A DNA stretch of 64,000 nt, taken from the NCBI GenBank assembly GCA_016195815.1, contig JACPYX010000006.1, positions 186,001 to 250,000 on the forward strand. Reading direction: 5' to 3'. The stretch comes from Chloroflexota bacterium. GTDB taxonomy: Bacteria > Chloroflexota > Anaerolineae > Anaerolineales > Villigracilaceae. How positions within the stretch are numbered: the first letter of the stretch is position 1; every line of letters starts with the position of its first letter. The position numbers and the translations under genes are program-made. Below, one piece after another: positions 51,129 to 60,076 of the stretch. The notes under the pieces were generated by a model. The model was not told the origin of the DNA. It searched no databases and saw only the letters and a list, made by a program, of their open reading frames with translations.

Positions 51129-51767
51129 ATGTTGAAACCTATTCGCTGGCAGACTTTTGGGCGCGACATGCTGATGATCCAGGCTGGCTTCGCCTTGTTC
51201 GGAATTTCGATTGCGTTGATGATCCGCGCCAATTTGGGCGTGGGCGCGTGGTCGGTGTTGGACGTGGCGCTTTCGCAGATCACGCGTTTGACGCCCGGCA
51301 CGATGACGGTGGCGGTTGGTTTTACCGTGCTGGCGATTGCAATGCTTTTGCGCGAGCAGGTGGGTTGGGGCACGCTGGCAAATATTTTGAGCATCGGACC
51401 ATGGGAAGACCTGTTTTTGTATTTGATCCCTTCGATAAAAAATAACCTGGCGCTGCAGATCGCAATGCTGCTCGGCGCGATTTTGATTCAGGGAATCGCG
51501 AGCGCGGTGTATATCGGCGTGGAAGCGGGCGCGGGGCCGCGCGACAGTTTGATGCTTTCGATCAAGCGGACAACCGGGCTGGCGGTTGGCTGGGCGCGCG
51601 GCGCGATCGAATTAAGCGTGGTGCTGGTGGGGTGGCTGCTCGGCGGCCCGGCAGGAATCGGGACGGTGGCCTTCGCTTTGTTGATCGGGCCTGCGGTGCA
51701 AACATCGTTCAAGATTTTTCACGTTCATCCGCACGAGCCGATTGTTGCGGAAGAGGGGTTGGATTAG
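51129..51767 (+). CDS. YczE/YitT-like membrane protein
   Basis: This 212-residue protein has five or six membrane helices and the YczE words MIRANLGVGAWSVLDVAL, GIASAVYIGVEAGAGPRDSLM and ARGAIELSVVLVGWLLGG. Family members are of uncertain function; in Bacillus YczE is tied to the surfactin region. ATG 51129 was chosen since it starts just before the conserved part. There is almost no leader: a TATCAT (51115-51120) lies eight bases upstream, so a leaderless mRNA is possible. Confidence 0.8.
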   Translation: MLKPIRWQTFGRDMLMIQAGFALFGISIALMIRANLGVGAWSVLDVALSQITRLTPGTMTVAVGFTVLAIAMLLREQVGWGTLANILSIGPWEDLFLYLIPSIKNNLALQIAMLLGAILIQGIASAVYIGVEAGAGPRDSLMLSIKRTTGLAVGWARGAIELSVVLVGWLLGGPAGIGTVAFALLIGPAVQTSFKIFHVHPHEPIVAEEGLD

Positions 51768-51789
51768 GAATCGAAGTTGTAAACGTATA

Positions 51790-51825
51790 AAACATAACTG
51801 CCACCGAAAGGTGGCAGTTATGTTT
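51790..51825. terminator. Bidirectional intrinsic terminator
   Basis: Perfect 16-bp stem (51790-51805 with 51810-51825) and GAAA tetraloop, between converging YczE-like and alpha-oxoamine synthase genes. Confidence 0.85.
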
Positions 51826-53032
51826 ATTTGATAATCCCAATCTGTTTACCCGCCCTGGCGATGACATCCATCGCGCGCTGGATTTCGTCCGGCTCGTGCG
51901 CGGCGGTGACCGTGGCGCGCAGGCGCGCCTGGCCTTCGGGCACGGCCGGCGAGACGACCGGCAAAACGAAGACATCATGATGCTGCGCTTCGCGCGTCAT
52001 GACGAAGGCATTCTCGTCCGAGCCGCACATTACGGGGACAATGGCGGTCGTGGTCAGGCCGGTATCGAAGCCGTAAGATTTAAGTCCGCTGATGAACTGC
52101 TCGCCGTTCTTGCGGAGTTTGTCGACGCGCCAGGGTTCATCCAAAATCACCTTGAAAGCTTCATTGGCCGCCGCGGTCTGCGCGGGCGGAATGGCCGCAG
52201 AAAAAATATAAGCGCGGCTGGCATGACGGAAATAATTGATCAATTCTTTGCTGCCCGCCACGTACCCACCCACCGACGGGATGGTCTTGCTCAATGTTCC
52301 CATCTTGATATCCACCACATCTTCGAGGCCGAAATGCTCCTCGATGCCGCGCCCGGTTTTACCGAGCACGCCGATCGAATGGGCTTCATCCATCATCAAA
52401 TACGCGCCATACTTTTTACAGACTTTAACCATCTTCGGCAGGTCTATCACGTCGCCGTCCATCGAGAAGACGGCGTCAGCGATGACCAGCTTTGAGACGC
52501 CATCAGGAATCTGTCCAAGCCGTTTTGCCAGATCATCCATGTCATTGTGTTTGAATCGGCGGAACTCCGCGCCGGACATCAGGCATCCGTCCACGATGGA
52601 AGCGTGATTCAATTTATCGGATAAAACATAATCGCCGCGTCCCATCAGGGTCGAGACGACGGTCAGGTTGGTGACGTATCCAGATGAATAGGTGACAGCG
52701 GCTTCTGTGTGCTTGAAGTGAGCGATGGTCTCTTCGAGTTCGTTGTGGAGGGTCAACGTACCTGCCAACATGCGGACGCCGTTCGTGCCTGTTCCAAATT
52801 TATCAACGGCCTTTTTTGCGGCTTCATTAATTCGCGGATGACCGATCAATCCAAGATAACCATAGGAGGCATACATGCCCATCTCGCGTCCGCCCACCAG
52901 CACTTTGGCCCCGCCGTGAATCTCTTCGATGGGCTGGTTGTAAAAATATTGATCGTTCTTTTTCATTCCGCCGATGCGGTCGGTGAAGGCCTGGATGCGC
53001 CGCGAGACAGCATCATCGTTATCGAAATTCAT
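51824..53032 (-). CDS. Alpha-oxoamine synthase (glycine C-acetyltransferase / 8-amino-7-oxononanoate synthase-like)
   Basis: This 402-residue PLP enzyme condenses an amino acid with an acyl-CoA. Conserved words include YGYLGLIGHPR, GTGTNGVRMLAGT, DKLNHASIVDG, MMDEAHSIGVLG and the PLP-lysine loop TLSKTIPSVGGY. It could be glycine C-acetyltransferase, BioF-like or a serine-type lipid synthase; the sequence does not decide. Adjacent genes do not include a threonine dehydrogenase or other bio genes. ATG 53032 has AGGAG. The gene is behind ligA and a deazaflavin-type gene on the minus strand. Confidence 0.88.
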   Translation of the reverse strand: MNFDNDDAVSRRIQAFTDRIGGMKKNDQYFYNQPIEEIHGGAKVLVGGREMGMYASYGYLGLIGHPRINEAAKKAVDKFGTGTNGVRMLAGTLTLHNELEETIAHFKHTEAAVTYSSGYVTNLTVVSTLMGRGDYVLSDKLNHASIVDGCLMSGAEFRRFKHNDMDDLAKRLGQIPDGVSKLVIADAVFSMDGDVIDLPKMVKVCKKYGAYLMMDEAHSIGVLGKTGRGIEEHFGLEDVVDIKMGTLSKTIPSVGGYVAGSKELINYFRHASRAYIFSAAIPPAQTAAANEAFKVILDEPWRVDKLRKNGEQFISGLKSYGFDTGLTTTAIVPVMCGSDENAFVMTREAQHHDVFVLPVVSPAVPEGQARLRATVTAAHEPDEIQRAMDVIARAGKQIGIIK

Positions 53033-53086
53033 ATTTGACTCCTGAGAAACAATTGGCTTGAAGTGTAGCCGAGGCAGGGACAACTG

Positions 53087-53506
53087 TCAAACTGGTTCAA
53101 GCACCACGATGGGAATGTGACGCCTGGTCATCTTTTGATAATCGAGATATTGCGGATGCCGCCCGGCGGCGAACTTCCACAGCGCTTCATATTCCGGACC
53201 CTGAACCTCGCGCGCCAACACCGAAACTTTTTTGCCCCTGACGTCTATTTCGGCGCGCGGCTGATTTATGATGTTGAAATACCAATCGGCATTTTTATCC
53301 CTGCCCCAATTCGAGGCGACAATTAAATACTTGCCTTCATAATCGAAATACGCGATCGGGATGGCGCGCTCCTGTCCCGATTTGCGCCCGATGGTGTGCA
53401 AAATCAGAATTGTCTGCGTGCCAAGTTTGCTGCCAATCCCTCCGCGGCTGACGCGGATGAGGAAGGAATTAATTGCCATGAACCATTTGATGAATAGGTC
53501 TTTCAT
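53087..53506 (-). CDS. Deazaflavin (F420)-dependent nitroreductase-like protein
   Basis: This 139-residue protein has the Ddn/FDOR pattern: LGTQTILILHTIGRKSGQERAIP, YLIVASNWGRDKNADWYFNI and PRAEIDVRG, with VHR/VLAREV replacing the usual. Members use reduced F420 or bind other deazaflavins and reduce quinones or nitro compounds. Its ATG overlaps the ligA stop as ATGA. Presence of such a gene is consistent with a Chloroflexota host but does not prove F420 synthesis. Confidence 0.8.
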   Translation of the reverse strand: MKDLFIKWFMAINSFLIRVSRGGIGSKLGTQTILILHTIGRKSGQERAIPIAYFDYEGKYLIVASNWGRDKNADWYFNIINQPRAEIDVRGKKVSVLAREVQGPEYEALWKFAAGRHPQYLDYQKMTRRHIPIVVLEPV

Positions 53507-55581
53507 TTAGTCTCCAAAACCAACTTTCTCAATTCTTCTTCGCCGATAATTTTTACGCCCAACGATTTTGCTTTCTCAAATTTCGAGCCAGGCTCTTCTC
53601 CCAGCACGAGATAACTCGTCTTCTTGCTGACGCTATCCGTGACCTTGCCGCCGTTCAACTCGATAAATTCCTTCACGCCGTCGCGCGTCAAAGTTGGGAG
53701 CGTGCCGGTTACGACGAAGGTCAGGCCGCTCAACGCGCCTTCTTTCTTCTTTCCATTTTCTACTTCGCTTGGCCAAAGACCGACTGCTTTTAATTTCTTC
53801 AATATCTTTTGATTCGCCGGACGTACAAACCAGTCCACGATGGCTTCAGCGATATTCGGTCCCACGCCTTCGATCTGCTGTAAATCATCAACGCTGGCTT
53901 TGGAGAGCGCATCAAGATTCCCGAAATGCCGCGCCAAATCGCCAGCCGACACTTCGCCCACGCCGCGCATCCCCAGCGCAGTGATCAAGCGCGGCAGGGA
54001 TTGATTCTTCGAGGCGGCAATGGCCGATAACAAATTATCCGCGATCTTGCCCGGTGGTTCCTTTTCGGTCTTCCTGTCTTTTTTTGTGACCGCCTCCAAA
54101 ATGGATTCACGCGTCAGTGTATAAATATCAGCAACATCTTTGATCGCGCCGGTGTCAATTAGTTTTTCGACGATCTTGAAGCCAAGCCCGTTGATATCCA
54201 TCGAACCGCGCGAAACAAAATGTTCGATATTTCGCTGGAGTTGGGCCGGGCAGGCGGCATTGACGCAGTACCACGCCACTTCGCCTTCAAAATGTTCAAC
54301 GGGCTGTTCGCAGACCGGGCAAGTTGACGGCGGCTTATATTTTTTCTCTTTGCCTGTGCGCGCATCCGTCACCGGGCCAATGGCGTAGGGAATCACTTCG
54401 CCGGCACGCTTGACCAGCACGCGGTCGCCCACGCGAATATCTTTTTCAGCAATGTAATCGAAGTTGTGCAAGGTGGCGCGCTCGACGATTACGCCGTTGA
54501 TCTCGACCGGTTCGAGCACCGCATTGGGAATCAAGACGCCGGTGCGTCCAACGCTGACGCGAATATCCAAAAGTTTTGTGGTCACTTCGCGCGCCGGAAA
54601 TTTGAAGGCAATCGCGCCGCGCGGATCCTTGCCCGCAACGCCAAGTTCGGCGGCGAGATTCAAATCATCAATCTTGATGACCATGCCGTCTGCTTCGTAA
54701 GGCAATTCATCGCGGCGTTTATTCCAGGTCTCGGTGTAGGCAATCGCCGACTCAATATTGTCGAAGCGTTTGGCAACATCCGTGACCGGAAATCCCAATG
54801 CTTTCAAATATTCAAGCAATTCCCATTGCGAGGTTGGAATTTTGCCGCCTAAGCCCTGCGTCTTCTCAGGATCGGAATAAATGATTTGATACACGAGCAA
54901 AGTCAACGGGCGCGAAGCGGTCAGCGCGGGGTCGAGCTGGCGCAATGAACCCGCGGCCGTGTTGCGCGGATTCAAGTAAGTCTTCTCGCCCGCTTCTTCG
55001 AGCCGCTTATTTAATTCGTCGAACTCGTTGATTGGAATAAAGGCTTCACCGCGCACGACAAGATACTTCGGAATTGATAAATTGGCAGATTGGGAAAGCG
55101 GAATGCGCAGCGGTATCGCTTTTATCGTCCGCAAGTTGGCCGTGATGTCTTCGCCCACTTCGCCATCGCCGCGCGTCGCGCCTTGCATAAAGAGACCATC
55201 GCGATAGTGCAGGACGACTGACAGGCCGTCAATCTTCGGCTCGACCACAAATTTCGCGGATGCCACGCGCTCGTCTAGTTTGCGGACGCGCTCGAACCAG
55301 GCGCGCGCATCCTCCGCACCAAAAGCGTTGGCAAGACTCAGGATCGGCGCGGGGTGGCGGACTTTGTCGAAACGGTCGGCCGCTTTGGCCCCCGCGCGCT
55401 GCGTGGGCGAATCGGGCGTGACCCAGTCGGGGTGCGCGGCTTCGATCTGCTTTAACTCGTTGAGCAGTTTATCGTATTCCGCGTCGCTGACGATGGGCGC
55501 GTCTAGGACGTGATAGCGATAATTATGAAAATTGATCTGGGACTTTAATTCTTCGTAATGCGAGCGAGATATATCGTCCAT
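53503..55581 (-). CDS. ligA: NAD-dependent DNA ligase
   Basis: This 692-residue enzyme seals nicks in DNA. It has the NAD-binding domain Ia (HNYRYHVLDAPIVSDAEYD), the adenylation lysine in VEPKIDGLSV, the OB domain with RVLVKRAGEVIPY, a four-Cys zinc finger (CPVCEQ ... CVNAACPAQ), helix-hairpin-helix motifs (GVGEVSAGDLARHF) and a C-terminal BRCT domain (LSGLTFVVTGTLPTLTRDG). ATG 55581 lies six bases after a TATAAT, so the mRNA may be leaderless. It overlaps the next gene as ATGA. Confidence 0.95.
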   Translation of the reverse strand: MDDISRSHYEELKSQINFHNYRYHVLDAPIVSDAEYDKLLNELKQIEAAHPDWVTPDSPTQRAGAKAADRFDKVRHPAPILSLANAFGAEDARAWFERVRKLDERVASAKFVVEPKIDGLSVVLHYRDGLFMQGATRGDGEVGEDITANLRTIKAIPLRIPLSQSANLSIPKYLVVRGEAFIPINEFDELNKRLEEAGEKTYLNPRNTAAGSLRQLDPALTASRPLTLLVYQIIYSDPEKTQGLGGKIPTSQWELLEYLKALGFPVTDVAKRFDNIESAIAYTETWNKRRDELPYEADGMVIKIDDLNLAAELGVAGKDPRGAIAFKFPAREVTTKLLDIRVSVGRTGVLIPNAVLEPVEINGVIVERATLHNFDYIAEKDIRVGDRVLVKRAGEVIPYAIGPVTDARTGKEKKYKPPSTCPVCEQPVEHFEGEVAWYCVNAACPAQLQRNIEHFVSRGSMDINGLGFKIVEKLIDTGAIKDVADIYTLTRESILEAVTKKDRKTEKEPPGKIADNLLSAIAASKNQSLPRLITALGMRGVGEVSAGDLARHFGNLDALSKASVDDLQQIEGVGPNIAEAIVDWFVRPANQKILKKLKAVGLWPSEVENGKKKEGALSGLTFVVTGTLPTLTRDGVKEFIELNGGKVTDSVSKKTSYLVLGEEPGSKFEKAKSLGVKIIGEEELRKLVLETK

Positions 55582-55587
55582 GCCTGG

Positions 55588-55593
55588 ATTATA
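55588..55593 (-). promoter_or_regulatory. -10 element directly upstream of ligA
   Basis: Minus-strand TATAAT (55593-55588) with six bases to the ATG. Transcription would start at about the A of the start codon. No clear -35 at 17 bases. Confidence 0.5.
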
Positions 55594-55605
55594 GCGCAGA
55601 CAAAT

Positions 55606-55631
55606 CAGCCCAAACATTTTCGTTTGGGCTG
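55606..55631 (-). terminator. Hairpin between the MinD1 operon and ligA
   Basis: Ten-bp stem (55606-55615 with 55622-55631) located just after the winged-helix-like gene on the minus strand. Confidence 0.7.
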
Positions 55632-55635
55632 ACGA

Positions 55636-56004
55636 TTAATCATCGAGTTTTTTGAAGATGTCGGAGGGCGGCCTGCCCAGCGGGCGCGTCATGGCTGACA
55701 GGCGGGTTTCGTAAAAGGTTTCTTTATCATTGGAGAAGGATGAAACGCGCAAGAGGTTTCGTTTGATTAAAAGTTCAACAATTTCCCTGGCCCGTTCGCG
55801 TTCGACCTCAAGTTCTTTGGCGAACTCGGTGAGCGAGATGCGCCCGATACGGACGGCGCGATTAAGCGTTGACCGCAAAGGCTCGGAGAAGATAACCACG
55901 TCGGATGGACGGATATCCTCTTTGCCGGCCTTGATCTCCAAGAGTGCGCGTTCGAACTGTTCCTGGTTCACCGGTTCGTCCTTTGGGCTGCTGCCAGGCG
56001 GCAT
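55636..56004 (-). CDS. Winged-helix-like partner of MinD1
   Basis: This 122-residue protein has a charged N-terminal part and a helical region (RPSDVVIFSEPLRSTLNRAVR, ISLTEFAKELEVERERAREIVELLIKRNLLR) that looks like a winged helix, ending with a loop and KKLDD. It resembles the 119-residue protein at 62967-63326 in length, place after a MinD-like gene and spacing of its helix pattern. It overlaps the MinD1 stop by one base. Function unknown; it may bind DNA or be a MinD partner. Confidence 0.6.
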   Translation of the reverse strand: MPPGSSPKDEPVNQEQFERALLEIKAGKEDIRPSDVVIFSEPLRSTLNRAVRIGRISLTEFAKELEVERERAREIVELLIKRNLLRVSSFSNDKETFYETRLSAMTRPLGRPPSDIFKKLDD

Positions 56005-56759
56005 TAACCGCTGATCTCGTCTGCGACTGCTTTGAGTCCCTTTGTGACGATGCTATCGGGATATTTGAGCGAGAAGATGCCGGAGGAGGCCAGCGTCATC
56101 ATTTCATCTGAATGAGGAAGCGCGGCGATCACTTTGACTTTATAGGTCTGCTCGACGCGGGCGCGCACATCGTCCAAGTCGAAGGCGCTCGGGATCTTGT
56201 TGACAAGCATCATCATCTTGGGCACATCCAACTTGCGCGCTACATCCACCGTGACTGCTGTGCCCTGGTAATCCTGCTGGTCGGGACGCATAATAACGAC
56301 CAGCACGTCAGAGATTGCGATGGAGAGAAGCGTTTCCTCATTCAACCCCGGGTGCGTATCAATCAGGAGATAATCCAGCCCCAGTTCGGTGACGACATCG
56401 CGAAAACCGTCGTTGAGCAGGCCAACGTCATAACCTTCGCGCAGAATGCGGGCAATCTCACCGGCCTTGATGCTGGATGGGATCAGGAATACCTGGCCTT
56501 TTACCTGCGTTCCCAAATGACCCGTCACATCGTGAGCAGTGTCTTTGATGCCGCACTTGCCCCACAGATAATCATTGAGTGAGTGCACCATTTCGGATTC
56601 ATCGAGGTTAAAAAGAATGTGAATGCCCGGCGATTGGATATCGGTATCCACCACGCCAACGCGCGCGCCGCCCATTGCCAGCAGGGCCGCCAAGTTGGCC
56701 GTAGTATTCGATTTCCCAGTGCCGCCGCGAAAGGAATGGACAGAAACTATCTTTGACAT
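56004..56759 (-). CDS. MinD/ParA-like ATPase (MinD1)
   Basis: This 251-residue ATPase has the P-loop SFRGGTGKSNTTANLA (residues about 9-24), VVDTDIQSPGIH near 40, the DTHPGLNEETLLSI region near 126 and RPDQQDYQGTA. In MinD/ParA the first signature lysine (xKGGxxK) is Arg here (FRGGTGK). The loop lysine is kept. It is about 60-65% similar by eye to MinD2 at 61949-62734. GAGGAAAG precedes ATG 56759. It heads a minus-strand unit with a winged-helix-like gene and is divergent from an ECF sigma gene. Confidence 0.88.
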   Translation of the reverse strand: MSKIVSVHSFRGGTGKSNTTANLAALLAMGGARVGVVDTDIQSPGIHILFNLDESEMVHSLNDYLWGKCGIKDTAHDVTGHLGTQVKGQVFLIPSSIKAGEIARILREGYDVGLLNDGFRDVVTELGLDYLLIDTHPGLNEETLLSIAISDVLVVIMRPDQQDYQGTAVTVDVARKLDVPKMMMLVNKIPSAFDLDDVRARVEQTYKVKVIAALPHSDEMMTLASSGIFSLKYPDSIVTKGLKAVADEISG

Positions 56760-56958
56760 CTTTCCTCTCCTCTTACAATTTGAGTTATGATAATTACAAG
56801 CGAACTGATTATAGCCTAACATTATTGAAAATCAAATCCCCCCTTACCCGACAAAGTTTATGTGATATAGTCTTGCCCATTAGGTTTTCCAGCTTTCCGA
56901 AAAGGATCTTTAACTTTGCGCCCCCAACCCGTTTTATTCCCGTTCGACCACTAAGATT
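56760..56958. promoter_or_regulatory. Divergent intergenic region between MinD1 and ECF sigma genes
   Basis: About 200 A/T-rich bases that must hold both promoters. No clear palindrome or operator is seen, and the sigma gene lacks a strong ribosome site. Confidence 0.4.
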
Positions 56959-57513
56959 ATGGAAAACATTTCCTTGCCAGTGCCGTCAGCCGAAAATGAT
57001 GAACACCTAATCCAGCAATTCAAGGATGGCAAATCAGATGCATTCAACGCGCTCTACCGGCGTCACCTGCCTAGCGTTTACAAGCGCGTCCGCTACGTTG
57101 TCCCTGAAATAGATGTGGAAGATGTGACTCAGGAAGTATTCATGGCGGCGCTCAAGTCTCTCCCCTCTTTTAGGGGTGAAGCACAGTTCGGCACCTGGCT
57201 CCGCACCTTAACAAATCATAAGGTGGCAGAATACTATCGCAAACGCAACCGCAAGCAGGAAGCGCCGCAGGTCCCGCTTTTCGAAGCGCTTGGTCGTACC
57301 GAAGGCAATCCATCCAAGATCATGGAAGAACGCATTATCCTGCGCAACGCGCTTCAAGACCTTCCCGATCAATATCGAGAAGTAATTCTGCTCCGTTTTG
57401 CAGAAGGATTGCAATTCAATGAAGTCGCCAAATTGACTGGGCAGAATCTCGAGGCCACCAAATCGCTTTTCCGGCGGGCCATGTCTGCCCTGCGTAACCA
57501 TTTGGATAAATGA
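56959..57513 (+). CDS. ECF-type RNA polymerase sigma factor
   Basis: This 184-residue sigma factor has region 2 (FNALYRRHLPSVYKRVRYVV, then DVEDVTQEVFMAALKSLPSF) and region 4 (LQDLPDQYREVILLRFAEGLQFNEVAKLTGQ). GTWLRTLTNHKVAEYYRKRNR lies between. ECF factors are released from a membrane anti-sigma by an outside signal. The stop overlaps the next gene as ATGA, and that gene encodes a membrane protein of the right size to be its anti-sigma. A PrsW-like protease gene lies 2.5 kb downstream. Confidence 0.92.
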   Translation: MENISLPVPSAENDEHLIQQFKDGKSDAFNALYRRHLPSVYKRVRYVVPEIDVEDVTQEVFMAALKSLPSFRGEAQFGTWLRTLTNHKVAEYYRKRNRKQEAPQVPLFEALGRTEGNPSKIMEERIILRNALQDLPDQYREVILLRFAEGLQFNEVAKLTGQNLEATKSLFRRAMSALRNHLDK

Positions 57514-57974
57514 AGATGACCCAACCTGACAAACCGATCCAAACTCCGGATGATTTGCTGGCCGATTTCACCGACCGCGTAATGGATGGCAAAATCGCCG
57601 CCATTGCCTCTTCCTCCGACCAGGAATTGCGCGGGCTCGAAGAAACAGTCATGCGCTTCAAACGGGCTTTCCCAACAGAACCATTGGATGAAAAAAAACT
57701 CGAACGAATGCAAGCCGATTTCAAAACCCGCATCCGCAAGGAGAGTCTTATATCATCTCGTCCGGCCTGGCAATCACGGCAGTTCCGCCAGCGCTTTGTT
57801 CTGGCGTTCGCGGCAATCGCCATCCTTGTGGCCATCTTCATGATTACACCATTCCTGACATCCGGCATTGGCGACGTTCAGGGAACTGCAGGGCTTCAAT
57901 CCCAAAGCATTGTCCTGCTGGCCATTCTTGGAGGCGTAATCGTTCTAGTCTTCTGGCTGGGACGCCGCAAATAG
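57510..57974 (+). CDS. Probable anti-sigma factor
   Basis: This 154-residue protein has a cytoplasmic part with PDDLLADFTDRVMDGK (a helix that could bind the sigma) and two membrane helices: about residues 97-119 and 132-149. The outside stretch between them is short. Such a layout is common for anti-sigma proteins of ECF factors, although no ZAS zinc motif (HXXXC) is seen. The start overlaps the sigma stop (ATGA). If it is an anti-sigma, PrsW-type cleavage is a plausible release step. Confidence 0.72.
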   Translation: MKMTQPDKPIQTPDDLLADFTDRVMDGKIAAIASSSDQELRGLEETVMRFKRAFPTEPLDEKKLERMQADFKTRIRKESLISSRPAWQSRQFRQRFVLAFAAIAILVAIFMITPFLTSGIGDVQGTAGLQSQSIVLLAILGGVIVLVFWLGRRK

Positions 57975-58106
57975 ACAAGGCTTTTTCTTTGCCATTTACC
58001 GAGCTACTTTAGAAGGAGGTACGAATTTTCTAAAAGATCTGTCCGATTCTTATGTTTAGACCAGTGTAGTTTAATTATTTTGTAGATTCAAAAGGAGAGA
58101 AAGATT
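57975..58106 (+). promoter_or_regulatory. Leader region of the lipoprotein gene
   Basis: About 130 bases with two purine-rich sites: aaggaggta at about 58013-58022 without a following frame, and aaaggagag just before ATG 58107. The first may be part of a lost small frame or regulatory RNA. Confidence 0.4.
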
Positions 58107-59978
58107 ATGAATAATCAAAAAACCAATTGGGGACGGATTTTATTCGCCCTGATGGCTTTGACAGTTATCATGTCAATGCTGCTTTCGGCTTGTGCTCCGG
58201 CCAATACAGGCCTGTCCGGCAGCGGTGGCGAAGGCAATAACCAGAACGAGAACAATGGCAACCAGAACGACAATAAGGACAATAAGAACAACAAAAATGA
58301 GAATGGCGGCCAGAACGAGAACAATGGCAACCAGAACGATAATAAGGACAATAAGAACAACAAAAATGAGAATGGCGGCCAGAACGAGAACAATAGTAAC
58401 CAGAACGAGAACAATGGCAACCAGAACGACAACAAGGGTAACCAGAACGACAACAAAGGCAATCAGAACGAGAACAATGGTAACCAGAACGAGAACAACG
58501 GCAACCAGAACGACAACAAGGGCAATCAGAACGAGAACAACGGCAACCAGAACGACAACAAGGGCAATCAGAACGAGAACAACGGCAACCAGAACGAAAA
58601 CAACGGCAACAAGAATGAGAATGGCAATAACGGCACACCCAATGGCGGCGGTCATACTCCTGTGACCATTTGCCATAGCGGCAATGGCAAGCATTATGTG
58701 GAGATTACCGTTGACGACGATGGTGCTTACTCCGGCCATATCAAGCATAAAAACGACATAATCCCTGCGCCTCCCGGCGGATGCCCGAAGGATACTTCCC
58801 CGACAGAACAGCCTCCATCAACGCAGCCTCCGTCAACACAGCCTCCGTCAACACAGCCTCCGTCAACTGATGTTCCCACTCAGCCCCCGGCAACTGATGT
58901 TCCCACTCAGCCCCCGGCAACTGATGTTCCTACTCAGCCCCCGGCAACCGAACCTCCGCTGCCTCCCGCTCCTCCAATTGACGAGGTCAAGAGCGCCCCA
59001 GCGCCTGCGCTTTCCTGTCCGAATTGGATCGTGTTCCACTCGTTCCGCACCGGCAACGAGCAGGTCTTCCGACTCGATGGTGCTGAAGGATCCCCGAACG
59101 CCCAGTTGATTGATCTGACCAACAGCAATTCTATGGACTCCCGTCCATCCCGTTCACCTGACGACTCGACGATCGTCTTCCAGAGCAACCGCAATGGCAA
59201 CATTGAACTATACCTGACGGACAACATGGGCAAGACCCAAACCCGTCTGACGACCACCAAGTCGAACAACGTCAACGCCATGTTCGGTCCGGACAATCAG
59301 TCAATTATTTATCAAAGCGACCGAAACGGTAACTGGGATATCTATATGCTCGACGCCAAGACCGGCCTCGACCGCCAGTTGACATCCAATACCGCCGATG
59401 ATGTAAATCCCTACTGGTCGCCTGACAAAGAATGGATTACCTTCCAGAGCAATCGCAGCGGTTCATGGAATGTGTACATGCTCAACGTCACGACTGGAAC
59501 GGAGTATACAGTCACTTCGTTCGCTGAAGATGCCATGTTCCCAAGCTGGTCACCGAATGGCAAGCAGCTTGCCTTCGTGTCCAACCTGGACGGCAACTGG
59601 AAACTCTATGTTTCGGACCTGAAAGGCAGCAAGTTGACACAGATCACATCGAATGGCAATGCAGGCAATGCCGCCTGGTCGCCGGATGGCTCTCGCATCG
59701 CTTATCAGGTTGGCAACGGCAATAATACCGATATCTACACTTATGATCTGAAAGCCAATTTCGAATACAAGTTGACCAGTTATACCGGTCCCGATAGCGC
59801 CCCAACCTGGGACTGTGGCGGCAACAACATTTCCTTCACCTCAACCAGCAGCGGCAACCCCGATATCTACAGTGTTGGCTGGACGGGCGGCAGCGCCACC
59901 GCCTTGACGAACAGCCCTGCTACAGATAAATGGTCCGAGTGGTCTCCTTCCAAGGAACCCGGCTCACGCGGCTACTAA
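58107..59978 (+). CDS. Lipoprotein with Asn-rich tandem repeats, PT-rich stalk and TolB-like beta-propeller
   Basis: This 623-residue exported protein has a lipoprotein signal peptide with lipobox LSAC (Cys29). Residues about 42-175 are tandem 7-residue units of GNQNENN / GNQNDNK type. Then comes a Cys/His-containing module (VTICHSGNGKHYVEITVD, to about 230), then a Pro/Thr stalk (repeats of QPPST and TDVPTQPPA), and from about 305 a PD40/TolB-type propeller with repeats like SPDDSTIVFQSNRNGN. It would be displayed on the outside of the cell membrane. It follows the sigma/anti-sigma pair and ends in a terminator, and may be the regulon target or sensor. Confidence 0.82.
   Translation: MNNQKTNWGRILFALMALTVIMSMLLSACAPANTGLSGSGGEGNNQNENNGNQNDNKDNKNNKNENGGQNENNGNQNDNKDNKNNKNENGGQNENNSNQNENNGNQNDNKGNQNDNKGNQNENNGNQNENNGNQNDNKGNQNENNGNQNDNKGNQNENNGNQNENNGNKNENGNNGTPNGGGHTPVTICHSGNGKHYVEITVDDDGAYSGHIKHKNDIIPAPPGGCPKDTSPTEQPPSTQPPSTQPPSTQPPSTDVPTQPPATDVPTQPPATDVPTQPPATEPPLPPAPPIDEVKSAPAPALSCPNWIVFHSFRTGNEQVFRLDGAEGSPNAQLIDLTNSNSMDSRPSRSPDDSTIVFQSNRNGNIELYLTDNMGKTQTRLTTTKSNNVNAMFGPDNQSIIYQSDRNGNWDIYMLDAKTGLDRQLTSNTADDVNPYWSPDKEWITFQSNRSGSWNVYMLNVTTGTEYTVTSFAEDAMFPSWSPNGKQLAFVSNLDGNWKLYVSDLKGSKLTQITSNGNAGNAAWSPDGSRIAYQVGNGNNTDIYTYDLKANFEYKLTSYTGPDSAPTWDCGGNNISFTSTSSGNPDIYSVGWTGGSATALTNSPATDKWSEWSPSKEPGSRGY
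58228..58635 (+). repeat. 21-base tandem repeats coding for the Asn-rich stalk
   Basis: About 19 units of ggcaaccagaacgacaac-aag type with an embedded larger duplication (about 81 bases, starting near 58261 and 58327). The opposite strand is open in more than one frame because of the composition, but the plus-strand gene is real. Confidence 0.85.
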
Positions 59979-59998
59979 TCTGACAGTTTGAACAGAGA

Positions 59999-60041
59999 GG
60001 CGGCAGCGATTCCCAATCGCTGCCGCCCCCATACTTTTTTA
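59999..60041 (+). terminator. Intrinsic terminator after the lipoprotein gene
   Basis: Perfect 13-bp stem (59999-60011 with 60015-60027), then a T-rich stretch (actttttt). Confidence 0.85.
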
Positions 60042-60076
60042 TTGCAGTCCGTTCTCAAGTACAGTATTATTTTTTT

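Noticed and set aside
58228-58635. CRISPR-like array
   Set aside because: Units are contiguous, 21 bases, coding, and have no unique spacers or adjacent cas genes.
58115-58748. Long open frames on the minus strand across the Asn-rich repeat
   Set aside because: They are by-products of the stop-free 21-base repeat. The plus-strand gene has a lipobox, a ribosome site and recognisable domains; the reverse frames code only for Val/Leu- or Cys/Arg-rich repeats.
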